A DNA stretch of 59,654 nucleotides. Origin: Flavobacteriaceae bacterium. Lineage in GTDB: Bacteria > Bacteroidota > Bacteroidia > Flavobacteriales > Flavobacteriaceae. The stretch covers positions 1-59,654 of the forward strand of contig CANBOV010000004.1 in assembly GCA_947371275.1 (NCBI GenBank). Direction: 5' to 3'. Below the pieces are notes generated by a model, which was given only the letters and a program-made list of their open reading frames with translations, was not told the origin of the DNA and did not search any database. A program made the position numbers and the translations under genes. Position 1 is the first letter of the stretch. Every line of letters begins with the position of its first letter. Positions 52,483 to 59,654 of the stretch are shown piece after piece.

Positions 52483-54636
52483 ATGAAAACCAAACTACTA
52501 CTCCTCTTGCTTTTTGTAGTACATCTAGCAGGTGCACAAGACAAAAACGAAGTAAAAGATTTTTTCTGGGGCAAAAACGATGAATTTAAAAAAGCCAATA
52601 CAGTCCCCGATAAATGGAAAGACGAATCGGCGGTTATGATTCATAAAAAAGAATATTACAACTATCATAAATTCGGAATTAATGTGACCTATACATCCGG
52701 TATCCGAAAAAGAATCAAACTACAAGACCAAGCCTCCGTTACCGAGTTCTCGCAGTTTTCCTATAAAAGCAAATTCTACTCCAACAAAGCCATGGGGAAT
52801 TTTTGGCGCAGAGGAACAACTTTTGTCGGTATAAAAATCGTCAAACCCGATGGTAAAGAAGTAGAAATCGATGCCGAAAAAGAAGCTAAAGAAGTTAATG
52901 GCGAACAAAAAGTAGCCATCCCCAATTTAGAAATAGGAGACATCATCGATTACTATTTCTACAGCATCGAACCCTTCAAATCTGTGATGGATTACAGCTT
53001 CGACCCAGTGGAAACGCCTATGGGTGACGTTTACCCTACCATGGATTTAAGAATCGACCTCGAAACCGAAAATGATTTCTTCGTCAACTTCAATACCTAT
53101 AATGGAGCTCCGGCTTTAAGTGAAATCCCAACCAACAAAGGGGGTGAAAGACACTACCAATTGTCCGATAAAGACATCCCGAAAAATGAATTCCCGCGCT
53201 GGTTCTATCCACTAGCCGAACTCCCTTGCTACAAATTTCAGGTGATTTTTGCTCGCTCGGGTAAATTCGAAAAACTAGCTGACGGGTTCTTATCCAAATC
53301 AGAAAAAATACTTAAAAAGACTGTTTCCAAAGACGATATTTTTGATTACTATAACGAAAAATTTGTTCCCAACGGTAACCTAGACCCTGTAAAAGACTTC
53401 TTGAAAGGAAAATCTTTTGCCAACGATGAAGAGAAAATCAGAGAGGTATACTATTTCTGCCGCCACGACTTCTTAACGCGCTATTATGAAGCCATAGTAG
53501 TGAATAAAGCCAACATCTTCTACCCATTTGAATACTATCAAAACGCAGTCTTCCTGCAAGACGAAGTGTCCTTCATCAACTACTTTATGTACTTCTTGAA
53601 AAAGAACAGTATCGATTATGATATCATCGTTTCCACCGCAAGAAATAACGGCTCTATAGACGATTTATTATTGCAAACCAACGTGAAAAAACTATTACGA
53701 GTAAATACCCCAACGCCAATTTATTTAGAATACTTTTCTCCGTACTCCAGCGCAGACCAGTTCGACTACAACGTAGAAAACTCCAAAGCCTACGTGCTCG
53801 AAGTGTCCAAAGGAAAAAGAGTGACCGATGCATCAGTGGTTAACCTGCCCTCAAGCGCCTATCAAGACAATGTCATTAAAACCAAATCTACCATTACCTT
53901 AGACGATTTTAATGGCTATAAAGTGAAAAAAGAATCTTCATTCCTAGGTCACTTGAAAGAAAGTGAGCAAGACGACAAACTTAATTTTTCAGATTACGTC
54001 TATGAAGACTATACTAAATACGGCACCACCAAATTAATGGATTATGTGAAAAATAAAAAGAAGAAAGAACAGTACACTAATGAATTGAATGCCATCATCA
54101 GCAAACAAAAAGATACCCAAAAGGAAACCTTTAAAAAATCAGTGGAAGATGACTATGAAGTAACCGTTGATGATTATAAATACGACATCAAAAACAACGG
54201 ACGCTACGGCAAAAAATCTGCCCTAGAATACAATGAAGAATTTACCGTTAAAAACAACTGGATTAAAAAAGCTGGAGATAAATATTTGATGGAATTAGGT
54301 AAATTCCTTACTTCTCAAATCGAAATTACCCAAAAAGAAAAAGATAGAAAAAACAACGTATACATGGTCTATCCTAGATCATTCGACAACGAAATTGTAT
54401 TCGAAATCCCAGCAGGCTATACTGTTTCTGGTCTAGAAAAGTTCAATAAAAAAGTAGAAAATGAAACCGGCGGATTTACCTCAACAGCCGAAGTAAAAGG
54501 AAACCAACTGGTAATTAAAACCTTCAAGTACTATAAAAACTATTACGAATCAAACGCCAATTGGAGCAAAATGATTCAGTTTTTAGATGCCTCTTATCAG
54601 TTTACCCAAGAGAAAATCTTATTGAAGAAAAATTAA
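52483..54636 (+). CDS. DUF3857-domain secreted protein, transglutaminase core degenerate
   Basis: 717 residues from ATG 52483 with signal MKTKLLLLLLFVVHLAGA. The overall layout matches the preceding gene, but the segment that should hold the catalytic Cys reads FLQDEVSFINYFMYFLKK, and the His and Asp are not found. It is therefore probably not active as a transglutaminase and may bind or regulate. The long-frame start at 52435 overlaps the preceding gene and lacks a signal. A strong terminator follows. Confidence 0.85.
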   Translation: MKTKLLLLLLFVVHLAGAQDKNEVKDFFWGKNDEFKKANTVPDKWKDESAVMIHKKEYYNYHKFGINVTYTSGIRKRIKLQDQASVTEFSQFSYKSKFYSNKAMGNFWRRGTTFVGIKIVKPDGKEVEIDAEKEAKEVNGEQKVAIPNLEIGDIIDYYFYSIEPFKSVMDYSFDPVETPMGDVYPTMDLRIDLETENDFFVNFNTYNGAPALSEIPTNKGGERHYQLSDKDIPKNEFPRWFYPLAELPCYKFQVIFARSGKFEKLADGFLSKSEKILKKTVSKDDIFDYYNEKFVPNGNLDPVKDFLKGKSFANDEEKIREVYYFCRHDFLTRYYEAIVVNKANIFYPFEYYQNAVFLQDEVSFINYFMYFLKKNSIDYDIIVSTARNNGSIDDLLLQTNVKKLLRVNTPTPIYLEYFSPYSSADQFDYNVENSKAYVLEVSKGKRVTDASVVNLPSSAYQDNVIKTKSTITLDDFNGYKVKKESSFLGHLKESEQDDKLNFSDYVYEDYTKYGTTKLMDYVKNKKKKEQYTNELNAIISKQKDTQKETFKKSVEDDYEVTVDDYKYDIKNNGRYGKKSALEYNEEFTVKNNWIKKAGDKYLMELGKFLTSQIEITQKEKDRKNNVYMVYPRSFDNEIVFEIPAGYTVSGLEKFNKKVENETGGFTSTAEVKGNQLVIKTFKYYKNYYESNANWSKMIQFLDASYQFTQEKILLKKN

Positions 54637-54657
54637 TACCTTTTACTAATCCATAAA

Positions 54658-54695
54658 AAAAGCCCCAATAAGTAGCATGCTTATTGGGGCTTTTT
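54658..54695. terminator. Bidirectional terminator between DUF3857 genes and envC
   Basis: AGCCCCAATAAG and CTTATTGGGGCT form a perfect 12-bp stem with a seven-base loop, flanked by A and T runs. It is the strongest hairpin in the window and serves convergent genes. Confidence 0.95.
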
Positions 54696-54716
54696 CATTC
54701 TTTTAGGATTCATAAA

Positions 54717-55973
54717 TTATCGCCCAGACAACCAAGTCATAGGATTATAATCAACACTGTTTTGTAAAATAACAAACTTAAGGATGGTCTTTCCCTCATT
54801 ATCAGTTCGAATCTTACCCAAAAATTCTTTAGCCGAAACCCGATCTCCTGGTTGTACATTAACCGTACTTAAATTTTGATACACCGTAAAGAAATCTCCA
54901 TGCCTAATTACGACCGCTTTCTTGGTAGACGTTAATTGTTGCACTTGCGTCACTTCTCCAGCAAAAACCACCCTTGCACTCGCGCCACTTTCCGTGGTGA
55001 TTTCTATACCACTGTTATGCACTGTCAAATTTTTAAATAGGGGATGCGGTTGATTACCATACCCTAGGGTTACCGCGCCTTTCTCAACCGGCCAAGGCAA
55101 CCTTCCTTTGTTGGCTTTGAAATTATCCGAAACGATCTTCCCTTCAGGCGTCAATACGATACTGGTAGAAGACTCTATAGCCTTTTTCTCTGCTACTGTT
55201 GTTTTCGGATTCGCTTTGGCCTTAGCCGCCGCGGTTTTCTTATTCGCCGCCGCAATACTTTCTCTAATCAACTTCTGTATTTGGGCATCTATCTTTTTAG
55301 TCTCCTGTTGCTTTTTCTTAATTTCGGCCGCAATCTTACCCTTCTCTTTCTTGATTTGATTGGCCAATTTCTCCTGCTCCTGCTTCTCTACCTCAAGCCC
55401 TTGCTTTTCCTTTTCATTCTCAACAATCAATTTTTCTTTTACCGTTTTTTGAGCCCCAATCTTAGTATTATACTCCTCCAATTGATTTGTCTTTCCCTTG
55501 ATTTCTTCTCCCTGCATCTTTCGATAACTAGCATATTGCTTCATATACTGTGCCCTTTTATAAGCCTGAAGGAAGTTTTGTGACGATAATAGGAACATAG
55601 CCCTGCTTTGCTCTGAACGGCTCTTATAGGACTTCAAAATCATCTCTGCATAGTCTCTCTTAAGGATGTCCAAATCACGATTAAGCTGATTTATCTTTAA
55701 CTGATTCACATAAATGTCATTGCTCAATAACTTGGTCTGCTTTTCGGTCGTTTTAATTAATTTTTCCTTCAATCCAATTTTCTCATTTTGAAGCTGCAGT
55801 TGTGAGACCACTGATTTCTCCTTGCTCTTAACCGATTGCAATTGCTGCTCTTTCTCCAGTATCTCTTGCTGTATCTTAGCCTTACGCTCTTCTAATTGTT
55901 CTTGCGTAGGAACTTGGCTCCACGCCTGTGTAGCTATACAAAAAAATAAAAAGGTTAAAAATAATCTTGGCAT
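54717..55973 (-). CDS. Murein hydrolase activator EnvC-like (M23 peptidase domain)
   Basis: 418 residues from ATG 55973, with signal peptide MPRLFLTFLFFCIATQAWSQ. Residues ~22-250 are two long coiled coils rich in Glu/Lys/Gln. The C-terminal domain is of M23 (LytM) type (LPWPVEKGAVTLGYG... VVIRHGDFFTVYQNLSTVNV), but the metal ligands HxxxD and HxH are not intact, as in EnvC activators that lack peptidase activity. It likely activates amidases at division. A TTG start at 55991 is less likely. Confidence 0.9.
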   Translation of the reverse strand: MPRLFLTFLFFCIATQAWSQVPTQEQLEERKAKIQQEILEKEQQLQSVKSKEKSVVSQLQLQNEKIGLKEKLIKTTEKQTKLLSNDIYVNQLKINQLNRDLDILKRDYAEMILKSYKSRSEQSRAMFLLSSQNFLQAYKRAQYMKQYASYRKMQGEEIKGKTNQLEEYNTKIGAQKTVKEKLIVENEKEKQGLEVEKQEQEKLANQIKKEKGKIAAEIKKKQQETKKIDAQIQKLIRESIAAANKKTAAAKAKANPKTTVAEKKAIESSTSIVLTPEGKIVSDNFKANKGRLPWPVEKGAVTLGYGNQPHPLFKNLTVHNSGIEITTESGASARVVFAGEVTQVQQLTSTKKAVVIRHGDFFTVYQNLSTVNVQPGDRVSAKEFLGKIRTDNEGKTILKFVILQNSVDYNPMTWLSGR

Positions 55974-55993
55974 AGGTATATAATTTTGCAAAT

Positions 55994-56806
55994 CTAGTTT
56001 ATTAGTATTCGTTCATACCCCTCGGGCACACTATAAGGAAACGTAAGCTCTTCGTTAAAACTTACCGAAGTATATACAATCTCAATTTCCGTTTTTCCTT
56101 TTTGCTGCACGGCATTAATCATAAGATTAGTAGGCAATACCGCCGTAGCATATTCTTGAAAATTAGGATAGTTCACTTCAAAAGAACGCTCCTTTGTGGG
56201 CTGAATCACCTCTTGCTGCTGCAATAAGTAATGGGTGTCGTCAAACAAAAAAGTCTTATCCGTAACCCCATCTTTTCGACTCAATTGAAAAGCCTTGTCC
56301 ATCAACAGCATCGTAAAGCTATCCTTGGTCATATCATCTACCGGTTGCCCCAACAACAAATTCTGAATTTTATTATAATCCAAATCGGTTCCCAACCAAT
56401 CACTCAACGCCTGATAATTCCCGTCAAAATAGGTCCCATTTATCTTTTCATAATACTGTACCTGATCCGGGGTAATCAAAGCCTTAGCCATAGTAATTCC
56501 CAAAAATCGTATGCTCACTAGTATTTTTTCTCCCTTCTTTATCTTAATGTCTGCCGAAACACTCTGACTCTGCTTCTCATCTTTATACCGGGCATTAGCC
56601 CTAATGTATAACGTCGCAAAATCATTTTTATTGCCATAATGCTGCTGGATGATCTGCTCGGGAGTGATTTTTGACTGCACTTTGGTGTCCACAACCTCAA
56701 CAGGCTTAGGCACCACCAAAGCTGCCTTTGGTTTGCACGAAACCAGTGTTAGTATACTCACAGTACATAGCAATCCTATATTTCTAAAACAATTCCAATT
56801 TCTCAT
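55994..56806 (-). CDS. DUF4292 lipoprotein
   Basis: 270 residues with lipobox LTLVSC. The mature part is a beta-rich domain of the DUF4292 family, which resembles LolA/LolB-type lipid carriers (ADIKIKKGEKILVSIRFLGITMAKALITPDQ...). A role in lipoprotein or lipid transfer at the envelope is inferred from fold resemblance. The start overlaps the stop of the TPR gene by one base. Confidence 0.85.
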   Translation of the reverse strand: MRNWNCFRNIGLLCTVSILTLVSCKPKAALVVPKPVEVVDTKVQSKITPEQIIQQHYGNKNDFATLYIRANARYKDEKQSQSVSADIKIKKGEKILVSIRFLGITMAKALITPDQVQYYEKINGTYFDGNYQALSDWLGTDLDYNKIQNLLLGQPVDDMTKDSFTMLLMDKAFQLSRKDGVTDKTFLFDDTHYLLQQQEVIQPTKERSFEVNYPNFQEYATAVLPTNLMINAVQQKGKTEIEIVYTSVSFNEELTFPYSVPEGYERILIN

Positions 56807-58155
56807 TACTTCTTCTGACTTTTAATCAAAACATTCGCCTTAGTAAAATAGGCATCTTTCTTTTTTACATCCCCCAACCCACTATAGGCCTCCCCTAATT
56901 GGATATTAAAATTAATCTCTAACGCCACATCACCCACCACAAAATCCAACCCGGTCTCTAATAAATCCACCGCCTTTTTATAATTAGTCATTTGATTTTG
57001 ACCCAACCCAGCATAATAGTAAAACTGGGGCTGCGTCGGGAACAACTCCGTCAAACCAGTAGCTCTTTTAACCAAATCTGCAAAGGCTTGCTTTTCGGTA
57101 TACGCCTGCAATACTAAATTCAATGACTCCATATCTTCGGGAGCCGTTTTCAAATACATTTCTAAATATTTGATCGCTTTATCCCAATCCGACTTAGTAT
57201 AATAAAACTTGCCAATCTCCTTGGCCACCTGTACTTCCTTGTCGTTGTCAAAATAGGAAATAGCTCGATCCAAATCGGGCTCGTATTTCGGATTGTTCTT
57301 CGCAAAAAGCAAAAACTCATTAAGGATGCGGTGCTTAATTTTTTGGTCTATTTTTTTACTAGGTAGTACAATATTCATCGACTTTACCGCATTGTCTCCA
57401 TCGTTGTTGTTCAAATGAAATTTAAACAAACTCACTTGCGCCCAATCCGAAGTAGGAATGGCTTTCTCTAACTTTTGCGCAATCTCCATCGCCTTCTCTT
57501 CTTGATTGCTTTGGGAATACAAATAAATCAGCGCAATATAATTAGACTCGTCCTTCGGATTCTTCTTGATTTGATCGAGTAAGTTGTTTTTTTCGGCCGA
57601 TTGATACCGGGCATCTTTCATGATATCTGACTTGTACAATTCGCGCTTGTCAGTCTTACCATAAGTAGCATTCAATTCGTTAATCAAATCCAATGCCTTG
57701 TCAAACTGCTGGGTGTTCATGTACAACGAAGTCAAATCTTCTTTGTAATCGTCATTGAACTCAACCAACTTCTCTACAATCGGTATCGCTCTATTATAGT
57801 CGTGTTGCGCATAGCATACATCATACATCCCTACCCAAGCCCAACGGTTTTTAGGTTCCATCTTAGTGGTCTTTTCAAAATTGCCATAGGCCTCCGCATA
57901 CTTCTTTTGGGCCAAATAATTCTTGCCCAATTCAAAATACACAATCGGATTCTCTGGCTCTATAGTTTTCCCCTTCTCCAAGGCCTCTATGGCTTTGTCA
58001 TAGTTCTCTATGCCTTTTTGCATGATGGCTTCAAAAAAATAATCCTGAAATCCATCGTCTAAAACCACCACATCATTAGCACCTTCTTGTGCCATGACTA
58101 GCGTAGGGAGGCAAAACATCCCAAGCAATATCCCATAAATTCCAAGTTTCTTCAT
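56806..58155 (-). CDS. Tetratricopeptide repeat protein (secreted)
   Basis: 449 residues with signal peptide MKKLGIYGILLGMFCLPTLVMAQ and at least seven TPR-like helix pairs (IVYFELGKNYLAQKKYAEAYGNFEKTT; FYYAGLGQNQMTNYKKAVDLLETGL). It is a scaffold without catalytic motifs. It lies between the nucleotidyltransferase and the DUF4292 gene on one strand, overlapping the latter by one base. Confidence 0.87.
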   Translation of the reverse strand: MKKLGIYGILLGMFCLPTLVMAQEGANDVVVLDDGFQDYFFEAIMQKGIENYDKAIEALEKGKTIEPENPIVYFELGKNYLAQKKYAEAYGNFEKTTKMEPKNRWAWVGMYDVCYAQHDYNRAIPIVEKLVEFNDDYKEDLTSLYMNTQQFDKALDLINELNATYGKTDKRELYKSDIMKDARYQSAEKNNLLDQIKKNPKDESNYIALIYLYSQSNQEEKAMEIAQKLEKAIPTSDWAQVSLFKFHLNNNDGDNAVKSMNIVLPSKKIDQKIKHRILNEFLLFAKNNPKYEPDLDRAISYFDNDKEVQVAKEIGKFYYTKSDWDKAIKYLEMYLKTAPEDMESLNLVLQAYTEKQAFADLVKRATGLTELFPTQPQFYYYAGLGQNQMTNYKKAVDLLETGLDFVVGDVALEINFNIQLGEAYSGLGDVKKKDAYFTKANVLIKSQKK

Positions 58156-58183
58156 TTTCTGCTGAATTAATTTCAGTGTGTTT

Positions 58184-59194
58184 TTATTCTAAAACTGAAT
58201 AATCTCCTAAGCTAACGCTTGTAAAATTCCCGTCAAAACTAGCATGATTTCCTATCATCGCATTGTCCAAGCTAGCATTTTTAATGTGCGCATGGGTTTG
58301 TATCAAACTGTTTTCGATACGGCTATCCATCACCCTACAATGATCCCCTAACGAAACGTTAGGACCCACTGTGGTATTAACTAAGACTACATCTTTACCA
58401 ATATAACAAGGCGGAATTATAGTGGCGTTTTCTAACACCACATCATAAGCAACCAAGTGCTCCCCATCGTTGTGTAAAAAATTCAACATGCGGCCATTGG
58501 TTTCTACCGTAACGTCCTTATTCCCACAATCCATCCAAGCATCTACTTCTCCAGGCACAAATTTCATGCCCTTTGCCATCATTTGCTTAATTCCGTCATT
58601 AATTTGGTATTCTCCGCCATGAATGATGTTGTTATCCAAGACATATTGCAACTCATTTTTAAGTACTGCAACGTCTTTAAAATAATAAATTCCTATTACT
58701 GCCAAATCAGAAACAAACTCTTTAGGCTTCTCAACCAATTCCACAATTTCATTAGCAGCATTCAAATTGATAACCCCAAATGCTTCCGGTTGGTCAACTT
58801 GTTTTACCCAAATCACACTATCAGCGGTTTGGTCCAAATCAAAGTCCGCACGAATTAATGTATCCGCATAGGCAATTACCGCCGGCCCGCTCAAAGAATC
58901 TTTAGCACACATAATTGCATGCCCCGTTCCCAAGGCTTCGTTTTGGTAGTATATCGTTCCTCTAGACCCTAGCTTTTCCGCAATGGCAATCAAATCTTCC
59001 TCCACCTTTTTTCCAAAACTTTCATGAATGATGAAGGCAATCTCCTCTATTTCTTGACCAAGCACTCCCGCAATATCTTCCACCAGTCGGTGCACGATTG
59101 GTTTTCCCGCTATGGGAATTAATGGTTTCGGGATGGTTAACGTATGAGGGCGAAGACGAGAACCACGCCCCGCCATTGGAACTATTATTTTCAT
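58184..59194 (-). CDS. Sugar-phosphate nucleotidyltransferase
   Basis: 336 residues. The N-terminal Rossmann-like domain starts IIVPMAGRGSRLRPHTLTIPKP with the nucleotide-binding GXGXRL loop, and has the metal Asp in YADTLIRADFD. Residues ~245-336 form a left-handed beta-helix (ENATIIPPCYIGKDVVLV). It activates a sugar 1-phosphate with NTP, probably for surface polysaccharide; the substrate is not specified by the sequence. 58 bases after dut. Confidence 0.9.
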   Translation of the reverse strand: MKIIVPMAGRGSRLRPHTLTIPKPLIPIAGKPIVHRLVEDIAGVLGQEIEEIAFIIHESFGKKVEEDLIAIAEKLGSRGTIYYQNEALGTGHAIMCAKDSLSGPAVIAYADTLIRADFDLDQTADSVIWVKQVDQPEAFGVINLNAANEIVELVEKPKEFVSDLAVIGIYYFKDVAVLKNELQYVLDNNIIHGGEYQINDGIKQMMAKGMKFVPGEVDAWMDCGNKDVTVETNGRMLNFLHNDGEHLVAYDVVLENATIIPPCYIGKDVVLVNTTVGPNVSLGDHCRVMDSRIENSLIQTHAHIKNASLDNAMIGNHASFDGNFTSVSLGDYSVLE

Positions 59195-59252
59195 ATATGT
59201 TGTATTAAACTAAATTCTGTTTTTAACTGAGACTGTAAACTGCGACTGAAAA

Positions 59253-59654
59253 CTACTTCACTCCCGTGCTTCCAAATCCGCCTTCTCCTCGAGAGGTTTC
59301 TGTTAGCTCTTCCACAGCTATCCATTCTGCACGTTCATGTTTAGCAATCACCAATTGCGCAATGCGTTCTCCATTTTCTATCACAAAATCTTCATGGGAT
59401 AAATTTACTAAAATAACTCCTATTTCCCCGCGGTAATCGGCATCAACTGTTCCCGGCGAATTCAATACGGTAACGCCTTTTTTGGCCGCCAGTCCACTTC
59501 TCGGACGAACTTGTGCTTCGTACCCTATGGGCAATTCTATAAACAAGCCCGTTGGAACAATTGCGCGGTCCAAAGGCTTCAATGTAACAGCTGTTGCTAT
59601 ATTCGCACGCAAATCCATCCCTGCCGAAGCAAGAGTTTCGTAATTGGGTAAAGC
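59253..59654 (-). CDS. dut: dUTP diphosphatase (5' end beyond the window)
   Basis: Hydrolyses dUTP to dUMP. The frame runs on from the ATG at 59618 into the window edge: the 12 codons beyond it read [12 protein letters not shown], which continues the conserved dUTPase N-terminus, so the ATG is internal. Motifs present are [32 protein letters not shown] and the C-terminal [10 protein letters not shown] arm. About the last 134 of roughly 145 residues are visible. Confidence 0.94.
   Translation of the reverse strand, partial: ALPNYETLASAGMDLRANIATAVTLKPLDRAIVPTGLFIELPIGYEAQVRPRSGLAAKKGVTVLNSPGTVDADYRGEIGVILVNLSHEDFVIENGERIAQLVIAKHERAEWIAVEELTETSRGEGGFGSTGVK

Noticed and set aside
1..59654. Insertion sequences, prophage, CRISPR arrays or rRNA genes
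   Set aside because: No transposase, integrase, phage structural gene, regular spaced repeat or rRNA segment was seen; gene order and composition look like core genome.

Overview
The window looks like chromosomal core DNA of a Flavobacterium-type organism (Bacteroidota, Flavobacteriaceae). Evidence: low GC; Bacteroidota promoters (-7 TAnnTTTG with an upstream TTG) in front of several genes; a gliding-motility lipoprotein gene (gldH); an S8 protease with a type IX secretion C-terminal signal; many lipoprotein and Gln-ending signal peptides; and a gene order typical of flavobacteria (ricT-gldH-PBP; dut-nucleotidyltransferase-TPR-DUF4292-envC). I saw no insertion sequence, prophage or CRISPR array.

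Layout. 1-2977: tRNA-Leu(CAA), prs, rplY, a structured intergenic element resembling a Flavo-1-type RNA, and pth. 3065-6935: a tight operon trhO-trhP-ferredoxin-radical SAM. TrhO and TrhP are the two independent enzymes for tRNA 5-hydroxyuridine; here they overlap by one base and carry the same ~85-residue C-terminal domain. 7066-11051: ricT, gldH and a class A penicillin-binding protein. 11229-12589: the two subunits of 3-oxoacid CoA-transferase. 12663-16328 (minus): SpmA/SpmB-type membrane protein, an unlisted 52-residue membrane peptide, class I fumarase and a small unknown protein. 16569-19514: secreted S8 protease. 19564-21699 (minus): exonuclease, ogt, a small secreted protein, a lipoprotein cytochrome c.

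Heme and electron transfer (21760-37004). hemA-C-D-E-F-B form a minus-strand operon; ferrochelatase (hemH) and HemJ lie further right on the plus strand behind an AraC-family regulator. Only hemL of the C5 heme pathway is missing from the window. Between the two hem blocks sits an eight-gene minus-strand module: two lipoprotein cytochromes c, a DUF5777 barrel, a small Tat-signal protein, a 16-Cys ferredoxin-like subunit, an NrfD-type quinol subunit, an Ig-like membrane protein and a soluble cytochrome c. It has no molybdopterin or other recognisable catalytic subunit, so its electron acceptor is open. It is the best candidate here for an undescribed system.

37033-49932: orphan histidine kinase, enoyl-CoA hydratase, HD phosphohydrolase, acyl-ACP desaturase with a PlsC-type acyltransferase, recA, a lipoprotein, an ECF sigma factor overlapping a one-TM protein with a C-terminal barrel-like domain, a second PlsC, trpS, a secreted protein, dprA, and an HU-like/SPOR protein. 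49997-59654: acyl-CoA thioesterase, two DUF3857 proteins (one with an intact transglutaminase-like triad, one without), then the minus-strand cell-envelope operon dut(partial)-nucleotidyltransferase-TPR-DUF4292-envC, with dut cut by the right edge of the window.
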